DNA of 64,000 nt, taken from contig JBNMLP010000006.1 in assembly GCA_050874905.1 (NCBI GenBank), forward strand, positions 62,001 to 126,000, read 5' to 3'. The notes beneath the pieces are model-generated. The model saw only the letters and a list, made by a program, of their open reading frames with translations, had not been told where the DNA came from and ran no database searches. The number at the start of each line of letters is the position of its first letter. Positions within the stretch are counted from its first letter, which is position 1. The position numbers and the translations under genes were made by a program. The DNA comes from NC2004 sp050874905 (GTDB lineage: Bacteria; Bacillota; Clostridia; Lachnospirales; Lachnospiraceae). Positions 1-8,750 of this stretch are shown piece after piece.

Positions 1-2
1 CA

Positions 3-485
3 GAACTTAGCCGGCAGATCAAGGAACATACGATGGTAAAATATTATCAGGCGGTTGTAAGCGGCTTTCTTCCCGATATGGAAGGAACTTACGAAGACGC
101 ACTGATCTGGGACAGAAAAAAGAATATCAGCCGGGTGGTTGCTTCCGATACAAAAGAAGCCAAAACTGCCCTGCTTGATTATGAAGTATTAGACGAGCTG
201 GAAACGGACAGCGGCGCATTTTCCTATGTGCTGATCCGGTTGGAGACCGGAAGACATCACCAGATCCGCTGCCAGATGGCGCACCACGGCAACCCGATCG
301 TGGGAGATCAGAAATATGCACCTGCCCCCAAAAAGACAGGCAGTCAGAAAAAACAGAACATCAGACAGCTTGCTTTGATCTCGACCCGGCTGGAATTTGC
401 CCATCCTACGACCAAAGAGTGGATGGTATATAAGACGGAACCGTGGGGAGAGGGCTTTGCACTGCTGGACGCAGAGGATTTTTAA
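3..485 (+). CDS. RluA-family pseudouridine synthase, C-terminal part (5' end outside window)
   Basis: The reading frame is open from the window edge, with no stop upstream of the first internal ATG at 33, so the gene starts before the window. The visible part carries the late RluA-family signature TGRHHQIRCQMA followed by GNPIVGD, which in this family packs against the active site of enzymes that isomerise uridine to pseudouridine in rRNA or tRNA. The catalytic HRLD aspartate motif would lie upstream and cannot be seen. A C-terminal beta-rich region rich in Lys (KKTGSQKKQ) follows. The gene ends 28 bases before proS, with no terminator between, so the two may be co-transcribed. The target RNA position cannot be assigned. 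Confidence 0.88.
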   Translation, partial: ELSRQIKEHTMVKYYQAVVSGFLPDMEGTYEDALIWDRKKNISRVVASDTKEAKTALLDYEVLDELETDSGAFSYVLIRLETGRHHQIRCQMAHHGNPIVGDQKYAPAPKKTGSQKKQNIRQLALISTRLEFAHPTTKEWMVYKTEPWGEGFALLDAEDF

Positions 486-513
486 GAAAGAGAGTAGATA
501 AAGGAGAAGAATC

Positions 514-1947
514 ATGGCAAAGGACAAGAAATTAGTAGAGCAGATTACCTCGATGGAGGAGGATTTTGCACAGTGGTATACCGATGTATGCCGGAAAGCA
601 GATTTGATCGATTACACCAGCGTAAAAGGCTGCATGGTATTTAAACCGGCAGGATATGCGATCTGGGAGCTGATCCAGAAAGAGCTGGATGCACGTTTTA
701 AGGCAACCGGCGTGGAGAATGTATATCTTCCATTGTTTATTCCGGAGAGCCTGCTTGAAAAAGAGAAGGATCATGTAGAAGGCTTTGCTCCGGAGGTAGC
801 GTGGGTGACACACGGAGGATTGAATGAGCTGGAGGAGCGTCTTTGTGTGCGTCCGACATCCGAGACATTATTCTGTGACTTCTATAAAAATGACATTCAC
901 TCATACCGTGATCTGCCAAAGGTATATAACCAGTGGTGTTCGGTTGTGCGCTGGGAGAAAGAGACACGTCCGTTCTTACGTTCCCGTGAATTTTTATGGC
1001 AGGAGGGACATACCGCTCATGCAACTGCAGAGGAAGCAGAAGCAAGAACAGAGCAGATGTTAAATCTCTATGCTGATTTCTGTGAGGAAGTGCTTGCAAT
1101 TCCGGTTGTGCGCGGTAAAAAGACCGAGAAGGAGAAGTTTGCAGGGGCAGAGGCAACTTATACGATCGAGGCGCTGATGCACGACGGTAAGGCACTGCAG
1201 TCCGGAACAAGCCATAACTTTGGAGATGGATTTGCAAAAGCATTTGGTATTCAGTATCAGGATAAAGATAATTCCTTAAAATATGTACACCAGACTTCCT
1301 GGGGTATGACCACTCGTCTGATCGGTGCGATCATCATGGTGCATGGAGATGATTCCGGTCTGGTACTTCCGCCAATGGTTGCGCCAACACAGGTAGTGAT
1401 CACTCCGATCATGCAGAAAAAGGAAGGCGTGCTTGACAAGGCTTACGAGATCAAGGAAGCCTTAAAGGAATTCCGTGTTAAGGTCGATGATTCTGATAAG
1501 AATCCGGGCTGGAAGTTTGCAGAGCAGGAAATGCGTGGTATTCCGCTGCGTGTGGAGATCGGACCAAAAGACATCGAGGCAGGCCAGGCTGTATTAGTAC
1601 GCCGCGATACCAGAGAGAAATATCAGGTAGCGATCGAGGAGATTCCGGCAAAAGTTGCAGAACTGCTTCCTGAGATCCAGAAAGCAATGTATGAAAAAGC
1701 GTTAAAGCATCGGGAAGCAAACACACATACCGCAAAGGATTATGATGAATTTAAAACGATCATCACAACGAAGCAGGGCTTTGTAAAAGCAATGTGGTGC
1801 GGAGACCAGGCGTGTGAGGAAGCGATCAAAGAGGAGACCGGTGCCTCTACCCGTTGTATGCCATTTGCACAGGAGAAGATCGGGGATGTCTGTGTCCGTT
1901 GTGGCAAGCCTGCAAAGGCAATGGTATATTTTGGACGAGCTTACTAA
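514..1947 (+). CDS. proS: Prolyl-tRNA synthetase (short, eukaryote/archaeon-like type)
   Basis: Class II aminoacyl-tRNA synthetase of 477 residues that charges tRNA-Pro in the cytoplasm. Visible are the ProRS segment RPTSETLFCDFYK, motif 2 (RWEKETRPFLRSREFLWQEG) and motif 3-like HQTSWGMTTRLIGA followed by GDDSGLVLPP. The anticodon-binding domain follows, then a C-terminal Cys-containing module (CGDQACEE, CVRCGKP) typical of the short type that lacks the INS editing domain. Start ATG is chosen from AAAGGAG about 8 bases upstream. No T-box leader is present: only 28 bases separate it from the upstream gene. Confidence 0.96.
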   Translation: MAKDKKLVEQITSMEEDFAQWYTDVCRKADLIDYTSVKGCMVFKPAGYAIWELIQKELDARFKATGVENVYLPLFIPESLLEKEKDHVEGFAPEVAWVTHGGLNELEERLCVRPTSETLFCDFYKNDIHSYRDLPKVYNQWCSVVRWEKETRPFLRSREFLWQEGHTAHATAEEAEARTEQMLNLYADFCEEVLAIPVVRGKKTEKEKFAGAEATYTIEALMHDGKALQSGTSHNFGDGFAKAFGIQYQDKDNSLKYVHQTSWGMTTRLIGAIIMVHGDDSGLVLPPMVAPTQVVITPIMQKKEGVLDKAYEIKEALKEFRVKVDDSDKNPGWKFAEQEMRGIPLRVEIGPKDIEAGQAVLVRRDTREKYQVAIEEIPAKVAELLPEIQKAMYEKALKHREANTHTAKDYDEFKTIITTKQGFVKAMWCGDQACEEAIKEETGASTRCMPFAQEKIGDVCVRCGKPAKAMVYFGRAY

Positions 1948-2018
1948 TTTCTCACATTATTTTCAGAAAAATTTAACTAAAATTTACATGAAAATGGTGA
2001 ATTTTTACAATAGTCTGA

Positions 2019-2047
2019 TTGACAGTGTTGGGTATAATTCGTATAAT
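2019..2047 (+). promoter_or_regulatory. Consensus sigma-A promoter for the FN3 secreted protein
   Basis: TTGACA at 2019-2024 and TATAAT at 2042-2047 are separated by exactly 17 bases, matching both hexamers perfectly. It lies 61 bases before the ATG at 2108. Confidence 0.85.
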
Positions 2048-2107
2048 GTACCTGTATGGTTAACAACCGTTGTACACTTTTTATAACAAGGAAAGCGAGG
2101 AAACATT

Positions 2108-3355
2108 ATGAAAATGATGAAACGATTTGCAGCAGCAATGCTGGCTCTCACCATGGTGTTTGGACTGTGTAACTTTAGGGCATCTGCAGCTGGACATGTG
2201 GATGGATTGAAACAGACAGGGTGGAATAAGTCAAGTGCGGATATTTCTTGGTCTGCATATTTAGGAGAGGATGTTCGGTATGCTATCTATATAAATAATG
2301 TTCCGGACCAGAATTCAAGCCGTTATGTAGATTACACTTCTTCAACTACGGACACTATTTCTAATTTGAATGCTGGTGGTACTTTTTATGTATGGATCAA
2401 GGCATATCAATACAATTGGCGCGTAGATGCAAAAGCAGCGGCTGCACTTGCGTGGTCTGATATGTTGGCTGTTACCACTCTTCCAGAAACTCCGGCAGCA
2501 CCGGCTTCCGTAATTCAGACTGGTGCAACAGCAAATACCGTGACACTCACTTGGAGTGCTGTAGCAAACGTGACAGGATATGAGGTGCGTCAGTATGTGG
2601 ATTATAACAATGAGCCGGTGGTAGCAGATATCCCGGCAAGTCAGGGAACTTCCGCTATGATTGGTGGCTTAGCATATAATGTAAGTAATCGTTATAATGT
2701 ATACAGCTATGTGATCGCACCAAATGGACAGAAAGTATACAGTAGTGACTCTGCTTACTTATGGGGGACAAAAACACTGCCAAGAGCGTATGCTTCCGGC
2801 GAGTTCGGTATCAGATATCTCTGGACCGGATTAAAGGAGACTGATTTCCGTGCCAGCAGTGTAGAGAGCAATGCAGATGACTATGTATTCCAGGTAAAGA
2901 ATAAAAAGACAAATAAGACCGTATTTACCGGTAAAGATTTAAAGATGACCAGTGCTACTAAAAACAAGTTCTTAAAGTACCGTGTGCGTGGTTATATCAA
3001 TATCAACAATGGTCAGAGCAAGGCATATGGTCCTTATTCCGGATACAAGTATTTCGCATGGATGGAAGGACTTGGTGCAAGCCGGGTTGGCAAAAAGAGA
3101 GCAGTAAAAGTAAGCTGGAAGAAAGTACAGGGTGCAACCGGATATGACATTCGGATCTCTACATCAAAAGAGGGCGGATACAAGAAAGTAAAATCCGTAA
3201 GTGCAAAATCCAACAGTGTAGTAGTATCAAAGTATGGCAAGAAGGCACTGAAGAAAAATCAGAGCTACTATATTCTGATCACACCAAAAACAAAAGTTGG
3301 TAAGAAGACTGTAAAGAGCGAAGCAAAATGGTACGCACAGGTATCATTCTACTAA
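2108..3355 (+). CDS. Secreted fibronectin type III-like repeat protein
   Basis: 415 residues with an N-terminal signal peptide (MKMMKRFAAAMLALTMVFGL, then a likely cleavage after ASA near residue 28). The remainder is beta-sandwich, FN3-like: one domain around residues 30-125, a second around 130-230 (ITLTW-type core TVTLTWSAVANVTGYEV) and a C-terminal one around 315-415 (AVKVSWKKVQGATGYDIR). The C-terminal domain is rich in Lys and resembles the tail of the giant surface protein at 46351-52230. There is no sortase motif, so it is either released or held non-covalently. Its own perfect promoter and terminator make it a single-gene unit, probably well expressed. Function is unknown beyond an extracellular adhesive or binding role. 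Confidence 0.8.
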   Translation: MKMMKRFAAAMLALTMVFGLCNFRASAAGHVDGLKQTGWNKSSADISWSAYLGEDVRYAIYINNVPDQNSSRYVDYTSSTTDTISNLNAGGTFYVWIKAYQYNWRVDAKAAAALAWSDMLAVTTLPETPAAPASVIQTGATANTVTLTWSAVANVTGYEVRQYVDYNNEPVVADIPASQGTSAMIGGLAYNVSNRYNVYSYVIAPNGQKVYSSDSAYLWGTKTLPRAYASGEFGIRYLWTGLKETDFRASSVESNADDYVFQVKNKKTNKTVFTGKDLKMTSATKNKFLKYRVRGYININNGQSKAYGPYSGYKYFAWMEGLGASRVGKKRAVKVSWKKVQGATGYDIRISTSKEGGYKKVKSVSAKSNSVVVSKYGKKALKKNQSYYILITPKTKVGKKTVKSEAKWYAQVSFY

Positions 3356-3380
3356 GCCGAATATAATGACGAATTCTATG

Positions 3381-3412
3381 ATCTCCCTCCGGAAACCGGA
3401 GGGAGATTTTTT
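3381..3412 (+). terminator. Intrinsic terminator after FN3 secreted protein
   Basis: A perfect 12-bp stem (ATCTCCCTCCGG, loop AAA, CCGGAGGGAGAT) is followed by a T-run, 26 bases after the stop codon. Confidence 0.93.
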
Positions 3413-3459
3413 ATAGGAAAGTGGCTAATGTTTCTAGCTTATATTTGAGGATGCCTTTC

Positions 3460-3488
3460 TTGCCTAAATCTCCAATTCCTTGTATAAT
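3460..3488 (+). promoter_or_regulatory. Sigma-A promoter for cca
   Basis: TTGCCT at 3460-3465, a 17-base spacer and TATAAT at 3483-3488. The -10 hexamer lies inside a possible TTG-initiated extension of the cca frame, which argues that translation starts at the downstream ATG (3525). Confidence 0.75.
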
Positions 3489-3524
3489 AAATTCCAGAAA
3501 ACAAAGAGAAATGAGGTGAATGCC

Positions 3525-4877
3525 ATGCATATAACCGTCCCAAAGGGAGCATCAGAAATACTGGATCGTCTTCACCGGGAAGGCTATGAAGCCTATGTAG
3601 TAGGTGGCTGCGTGCGGGACGCTATGCTCGGACGTACCCCGGACGACTGGGATATTACGACAAATGCTTCCCCGCAGGAGGTAAAGCAATTATTTTCTCA
3701 TACGATCGATACCGGGATTCAGCATGGTACGGTAACCGTTATGAAGGAGCATGCAGGATACGAGGTAACGACCTACCGTGTAGATGGTGTGTACGAGGAT
3801 CACCGCCGCCCAAGCAATGTCAGTTTTACCAAGAGTCTGAAGGAAGATATGCTGCGCCGCGATTTTACGATCAATGCGATGGCATATAATGAAGAAGAGG
3901 GCGTGGTAGACTATTTTGAAGGGCAGGAAGATCTGAAAAGAGGGATCATCCGCTGTGTAGGTGAGGCATCCCACCGGTTTGATGAGGATGCACTCCGGGT
4001 ACTTCGTGCCATGCGCTTTAGTGCGCAGCTTGATTTTACGATAGAAGAAAAAACATTGGCTGCTATGCAGGAAAAAGCAGAATATCTAAGGGACATCAGC
4101 GCGGAGCGGATCCGTGTGGAATTGACGAAGCTGTTGCTCTCAGATCACACAGACCGTCTGTTGACGGTTGGATATAAGACAGGCATTACGAAAGTCATTA
4201 TGCCGTGGTTTGACCGGATGCTCGCTACGACACAGGAAAATCCACATCATTGCTATGATGTAGGACGGCACTGTTTAAAAGCTGTGGAACAGATTCCGAA
4301 AACGACAGTGCTCCGTTATGCGGCGCTGCTGCATGATGTTGCAAAACCAGAGGTAAAAACTATAGACGAGCATGGAATCTGTCATTTTTACCAGCATGCG
4401 AAGGAAAGTGCCGAGATGGCAAGACAGATCTTGCGGGAACTGAAATTTGACAACGATACGGTGCGTCGTGTCAAGGAGCTGATCTACTGGCACGATTACA
4501 ACTGGGGAAGCACTGTGAACCGCAACCAGGTGCGCAGAGCCGCGTCAAAGATCGGGGCAGACTATATGGAGGAGCTGTTTTTGCTGCAGCGTGCCGATTG
4601 CCTGGCACAAAGCACCTATATGCAGAAGGAGAAGCTTACGTTGCTGGATGAGATTGAGGCGTGCTATAATGACATCAGAAAAGAGGGAGAGTGCCTTTGT
4701 ATTCATGACCTTGCGATCAATGGATCTGATCTGATCCGGATGGGGATGAAACCCGGCAAAGAGCTGGGACAGGTGCTTTCGTATCTGCTGGAGCAGGTGC
4801 TCATGCATCCGGAATGGAATGAAAAAGCACGGTTGATGCAGTTGGTAGATGAAAAAAGTGACAGGAAAGAGCAGTAA
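3525..4877 (+). CDS. cca: CCA-adding tRNA nucleotidyltransferase / poly(A) polymerase family with HD domain
   Basis: 450-residue class II nucleotidyltransferase expected to add or repair the 3'-CCA of tRNAs. The head domain begins with VVGGCVRDAMLGR and the catalytic carboxylates DDWDITT, followed by the RRDFTINAMAYN motif and the RVLRAMRFSAQL segment of the neck. The second half has an HD-type domain (ALLHDVAKP) near residues 270-285. The start is placed at ATG 3525, with GAGGTG 8 bases before it, because the promoter -10 lies upstream. A paralogous poly(A) polymerase role cannot be excluded. The following secreted-protein gene starts 19 bases downstream and is probably co-transcribed. Confidence 0.93.
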   Translation: MHITVPKGASEILDRLHREGYEAYVVGGCVRDAMLGRTPDDWDITTNASPQEVKQLFSHTIDTGIQHGTVTVMKEHAGYEVTTYRVDGVYEDHRRPSNVSFTKSLKEDMLRRDFTINAMAYNEEEGVVDYFEGQEDLKRGIIRCVGEASHRFDEDALRVLRAMRFSAQLDFTIEEKTLAAMQEKAEYLRDISAERIRVELTKLLLSDHTDRLLTVGYKTGITKVIMPWFDRMLATTQENPHHCYDVGRHCLKAVEQIPKTTVLRYAALLHDVAKPEVKTIDEHGICHFYQHAKESAEMARQILRELKFDNDTVRRVKELIYWHDYNWGSTVNRNQVRRAASKIGADYMEELFLLQRADCLAQSTYMQKEKLTLLDEIEACYNDIRKEGECLCIHDLAINGSDLIRMGMKPGKELGQVLSYLLEQVLMHPEWNEKARLMQLVDEKSDRKEQ

Positions 4878-4896
4878 GTCAGGAGTGTGAAAGAAT

Positions 4897-6090
4897 ATGA
4901 AAACAAACAGAATGAAACGTATGGCAGCTTTTGTGCTGGCGGGCAGCCTTCTTTTATCCGGTATGATTGGAGGGAAAAAGGCAGATACTGCATTTGCAGA
5001 GGGAGAAACCTCTCCTGCTGGGACAACAGTTTCGCAGGATGCGACAGCGACGACAACAGTGGAGAAACAGCTCCCTTCCGGGATTGGAATCGCATTGATG
5101 GAAGGGGAAGCAGTCGATATTGATGTGGAATCAGGGACTACCAGCGTTATCCCGATCACGATGGAGCAAAAAGGGTACCTGAATCTGATGCGGACGGATG
5201 AGGCAGAGGAACAGGTGCAGATCGCACTGGTGAGTACGGATCGTAATGATTCCTATATGGAGGAGATGGTCGATGCGGAGGATGAAACCGGAGCCTGTGC
5301 ACTTGAAGCAGGAGATTATCTTGTTGCGATCAGCGGTGATACAGCGGTAACGATTACGTTAAAAGCACAGTATTCCGCAGGTGTTACATTGTCAATTGGA
5401 AAAACAAACAAACTGGCTTTGATGAAACATGACTCCACCAGCCGCTTTTATGCGCAGTTTAAAGCACAAAAGACCGGATATCTGGAAGTGGAGAATAAGA
5501 CCAAATCGAAAGTAAGTATTGGTCTTACAGATCTCAATAAAAAATCCTTAAGTCCGACAGCTTCCTTATCTGGGTATTCTTCTAAAAATCACAAGGATGG
5601 AAAAACAAAGACCGGATATGGTGTGGTGAAGGGAAAGACGTATCTGCTTTATGTGAAAGCCGCTTCTTCGGTAAAAACGGTTTCACTGGCAACTTCTATC
5701 AAAAACTACAGCACGGTAGGAGGCCGCTCCTTAAAAACAGCAAAGACCCTGAAACGGGGAAAAAAGGTTTATGCAACACTTGGAGCAGGCGAAAAGGCAT
5801 CTTATTTCCAGTTTAAAAAGAGCTCTTATGGCAGCCGTTCCATCACGATCAAATCGTTGAAAAATCAAGGGAAACTTACGATGCGTCTTTACTACAAAGA
5901 AGTATCCGGCAAGAAGAAGGGCAAGATCCTCCCGGTCAAGGTGGGAGGAGCACACAAAGGCTTTACCAATAAAGCTGAGTATCAGTCCACCTTCAAACTT
6001 CCGGCAAATTGGCCGAACCGTACTTATTACATTAAAGTGTATAACAGCAGCAAAACGGCAAGTGGCAGTTATCAGATGACACTTCGTTAG
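4897..6090 (+). CDS. Secreted protein of unknown function, lysine-rich beta repeats
   Basis: 397 residues. The N-terminus is a signal peptide (MKTNRMKRMAAFVLAGSLLL) with likely cleavage near the AFA/EG junction around residue 33. A Thr/Ala-rich linker follows. The body resembles repeated pre-peptidase C-terminal-like beta-sandwich modules: recurring patterns of small hydrophobic strands with YLEVENKTK, YLLYVKAA and YFQFKK. The C-terminal third is strongly basic. There is no catalytic motif, sortase signal or transmembrane helix after the signal peptide. The RBS AGGAG precedes the ATG. It follows cca closely and is closed by its own terminator. I do not recognise a specific family; an extracellular or wall-associated binding protein is the best inference. 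Confidence 0.72.
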   Translation: MKTNRMKRMAAFVLAGSLLLSGMIGGKKADTAFAEGETSPAGTTVSQDATATTTVEKQLPSGIGIALMEGEAVDIDVESGTTSVIPITMEQKGYLNLMRTDEAEEQVQIALVSTDRNDSYMEEMVDAEDETGACALEAGDYLVAISGDTAVTITLKAQYSAGVTLSIGKTNKLALMKHDSTSRFYAQFKAQKTGYLEVENKTKSKVSIGLTDLNKKSLSPTASLSGYSSKNHKDGKTKTGYGVVKGKTYLLYVKAASSVKTVSLATSIKNYSTVGGRSLKTAKTLKRGKKVYATLGAGEKASYFQFKKSSYGSRSITIKSLKNQGKLTMRLYYKEVSGKKKGKILPVKVGGAHKGFTNKAEYQSTFKLPANWPNRTYYIKVYNSSKTASGSYQMTLR

Positions 6091-6097
6091 CAAAATG

Positions 6098-6138
6098 GGA
6101 CATTTCCTTTCCTTTTCGGAAAGGGGATGTCCTTTTTT
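6098..6138 (+). terminator. Intrinsic terminator after secreted protein
   Basis: Stem GGACAT..CCTTTCC pairs with GGAAAGG..ATGTCC around a TTTTC loop, followed by six T residues. Confidence 0.88.
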
Positions 6139-6166
6139 CATATTCTTATTTCCAAAGACATACATA
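6138..6166 (+). promoter_or_regulatory. Possible sigma-E-type sporulation promoter
   Basis: TCATATT at 6138-6144 and CATACATA at 6159-6166 are spaced by 14 bases, close to the Bacillus/Clostridium mother-cell sigma-E pattern (ATATT, about 14 bases, CATACANT). It sits 45 bases before a gene resembling a CotS-family spore coat kinase, a plausible regulon member. Inference by eye only. Confidence 0.4.
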
Positions 6167-6210
6167 TTAGTGATAAGGTTTGACAGCGAAATAAGAAGCG
6201 GGGGGATCTT

Positions 6211-7329
6211 GTGGAAAAAATAGAAGAGTTATTGGAATGTTACGCGCTTTCTGCCGTTCGCATTTTCAGGGGAAAGAAAATGGTTATGCTTGCAGACGAA
6301 AAAGGGCAGCTTTACGGGATCAGCACCGTGAAAGCGAGTGAACACAGAACTGAGCGGGAATACTATGTAAAGGATTATCTGATCCGGCAGGGGTTTGTCG
6401 AGATCGACCAGCTTGTAAGGAATGAAGAAGGGCGTTTTTTGACGGAAGATAAGTATCATACCCCGTATTTGCTGCGCCATTTTTTTAACGGACCGGAGCT
6501 GAATGTGTATGAAATACAGCAGGTGCGGGAAGGAGCTGCCAATTTAGCAAAGCTTCATGTAAGTGCGGCAGGGGTCTGTGCCTACTTAAAAGAGGTGGAA
6601 GAGAAAGTAAAACAGCGGTACGAGGAGGAAATGGCGGCGTGTGAAGAGGAAGAAGAAATAGAGCTTTTACAAAAGCAGCGGGATGCCATTTATTATTATG
6701 ATGCGGCGGAGGCGGGGCTCGAAAAAGAGGGGATTCCTGCGAAAGAGTGGTGCGAAGGGATACTGTTAAAACGAGATCGGGAGCTGAAGCGGATCGCCTC
6801 CTACATGAAGAAAATGAATAAAAAAAGTCCCTTTACGGAACAATATAATCATTGTTCCGGCTTGTTTTTAAAGGAAAGTGCAGAGGCAATGGAACAGATC
6901 CCGGCGTTATTTTCTAAGGAGGAGCGGCTGCCATATGGACTGCTGCACGGCAATTACCAGCATCACAATGTGTTGAAAACAGAGAAGGGATGGGCGACGA
7001 TCGGGATGGAGCAGTTCCGGTTCGGTCCGTGTGTCGTTGATCTGTATGATTATGTCAGAAAGGTGTTGGAAAAGAACCAGTACCGCTATGAGGTAGTAAA
7101 AGAGGCTTTGAAAGGCTATGAAACGGAACGGCATCTGACCAGAGCAGAATACAAGACGCTGTTTCTGCTGCTTTCCTATCCGGAGAAATTCTGGAAGATC
7201 TCCAACCGCTATTACAATACGAAAAAGACATGGGTGCCGCCAAAGATGGTGGAAAAGCTTCATAAAGTTGTAGAACAGAACCAACGCAAACGGGAATTTT
7301 TGGTAAAATTTCGAGAAGATTATGTATAA
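6211..7329 (+). CDS. CotS-like spore coat/phosphotransferase-fold protein
   Basis: 372 residues, resembling the CotS/YsxE/YutH group of APH-like kinase-fold proteins found with spore coats. Visible are an N-lobe, then the Brenner-type loop LLHGNYQHHNVLKT around residues 246-259 and a late acidic segment (CVVDLYDYVRK) where the magnesium-binding Asp would sit. In the first loop the usual catalytic Asp of HGD is Asn, so phosphotransfer may be lost. A charged helical insertion rich in Glu/Lys spans about 125-165. GTG start with a G-rich RBS (GGGGGG) 7 bases upstream. A possible sigma-E promoter precedes it. Substrate unknown. Confidence 0.72.
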   Translation: MEKIEELLECYALSAVRIFRGKKMVMLADEKGQLYGISTVKASEHRTEREYYVKDYLIRQGFVEIDQLVRNEEGRFLTEDKYHTPYLLRHFFNGPELNVYEIQQVREGAANLAKLHVSAAGVCAYLKEVEEKVKQRYEEEMAACEEEEEIELLQKQRDAIYYYDAAEAGLEKEGIPAKEWCEGILLKRDRELKRIASYMKKMNKKSPFTEQYNHCSGLFLKESAEAMEQIPALFSKEERLPYGLLHGNYQHHNVLKTEKGWATIGMEQFRFGPCVVDLYDYVRKVLEKNQYRYEVVKEALKGYETERHLTRAEYKTLFLLLSYPEKFWKISNRYYNTKKTWVPPKMVEKLHKVVEQNQRKREFLVKFREDYV

Positions 7330-7342
7330 TTTCTCCTTTTTC

Positions 7343-7371
7343 TTTATTTTTCTTTCAAATTAGTTTATAAT
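7343..7371 (+). promoter_or_regulatory. Probable promoter for PEGA lipoprotein gene
   Basis: TATAAT at 7366-7371 is clear. The -35 (TTTATT at 7343-7348, 17-base spacer) is weak. It lies 58 bases before the GTG start at 7430. Confidence 0.45.
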
Positions 7372-7429
7372 AACCACGTATGTGTCTTGCAAACAAGGAA
7401 AGAAAAGTTGAGAATATTGAGGTGAAGAC

Positions 7430-8689
7430 GTGAAAAACAGAAAGCTGATTTGTTTGTGTGCCGCGCTTTTATTACTCTTGGCTGGTGTTTGCGGATGCAC
7501 AAAACGAGGAACGATAACTACAAAAGAGGAGCCTGTGTCCAATACGGAACAAAAACAGGAACAAGTAAGTGCAGATGGCAGAACTCTGCTTGCAGTGATC
7601 TCGGATGAGGAGGAGCAGGCATTTTCCTTAACGGATATTGACAGCGGTCTGATCTATCACCTGACTTACGATGCAACAACACAATTTACAAGCCGGTATA
7701 AAGAGCCGATGGCGGCAAACCAGTGTGAGATCGGACAGATTGTGGAAGTCAGTTATGATCCAACTACTTCTGTGATCCGCACCCTTCAGATTTCCTATGA
7801 TGCATGGGAATATGAAAATGTCATCGGAATGACTTATGACCAGAGTGCTTCCCGCATTTATTATAAGGGAACGGCCTATGCTTACCAGAATGCGCTGGTG
7901 TTATACGATAAGACCAGACAGAAAGCAGACGAAGCAGCGGGGGCGGATGCTTCCGTGCAGAAGGTATCTTCGGATGCATCAGAGGAGGAAGCGGCATCTG
8001 AGGATGCCAGACTCCAGACACCGGGGCGACGCTACCGGGTGGCATTGAATGACATCTCTGATCAGGATACAGTAACGCTTCGCGGTTACAAGGGCAAGAT
8101 CTGCTCTGTAGTCATTGAAAAGGGGCATGGACTGGTACGGCTTAAAGACTATTCTACCTATATCGGGGGAATGGTCAGCATTGGAAATGTGATCGAGCCG
8201 GTGACGAAGGATATGGTACTGACTGTTCCGGTCGGCAAATGGACGCTTTCCATTGACAAGGATGGTAAGATGGGAACAAAGGATGTTGTGGTTGAGCAGA
8301 ATGAAGACCAGACGATCAGCCTTGGGGATCTGACGATTGTTGCAGAACGGCGTGGTATTATGCAGTTTCATGTGACACCGGAGGATTGTGTGATTACCGT
8401 AGATGGACAGGAATATACCGATAAGACAAAATTTGTGCTGGCATATGGCAGACACAGGGTGTCTGTAAGTGCTGTGGGATATAAATCCTACAACGGAACG
8501 ATTACAGTAAAAGCAGCGTATATGAATGTGAATGTGGATCTGGTGGAATTGTCCTCCTCTGCGGATGCGACGATGAATACCAGCGCGACGACTGCGAGCA
8601 CAGTAGCAAGCACGCAGGTATTACAGCAGACTGTAACGACCACACAAAGTACAGAGCAGACAGTGACGACAGAGGTGACAGGACAATGA
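7430..8689 (+). CDS. Lipoprotein with C-terminal PEGA domain
   Basis: 419 residues, starting at GTG with GAGGTG upstream. The N-terminal hydrophobic segment ends in a cluster (LAGVCGC) that fits a lipobox, so it should be tethered to the outer face of the membrane. Central beta-rich domains (about residues 45-250) are followed by a PEGA domain around 305-370, with the typical pattern of a small strand, GQEY, then YGRHRVSVSAVGYKSYNGTITV. The C-terminal 45 residues are Ser/Thr/Ala/Gln-rich low complexity, like a wall-spanning tail. No catalytic motif is visible. PEGA modules usually mediate surface or envelope binding. It precedes the phosphoglucomutase by 61 bases with no terminator between. 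Confidence 0.75.
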   Translation: MKNRKLICLCAALLLLLAGVCGCTKRGTITTKEEPVSNTEQKQEQVSADGRTLLAVISDEEEQAFSLTDIDSGLIYHLTYDATTQFTSRYKEPMAANQCEIGQIVEVSYDPTTSVIRTLQISYDAWEYENVIGMTYDQSASRIYYKGTAYAYQNALVLYDKTRQKADEAAGADASVQKVSSDASEEEAASEDARLQTPGRRYRVALNDISDQDTVTLRGYKGKICSVVIEKGHGLVRLKDYSTYIGGMVSIGNVIEPVTKDMVLTVPVGKWTLSIDKDGKMGTKDVVVEQNEDQTISLGDLTIVAERRGIMQFHVTPEDCVITVDGQEYTDKTKFVLAYGRHRVSVSAVGYKSYNGTITVKAAYMNVNVDLVELSSSADATMNTSATTASTVASTQVLQQTVTTTQSTEQTVTTEVTGQ

Positions 8690-8750
8690 TCCTTCGTCGA
8701 TTATAGAAACATATGTGACTCACGTAAGAGAGATCAGAAAGGAGTACAAG

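Noticed and set aside
486..513. T-box leader for proS
   Set aside because: Only 28 bases lie between the upstream stop and proS, with a ribosome binding site and no room for a T-box.
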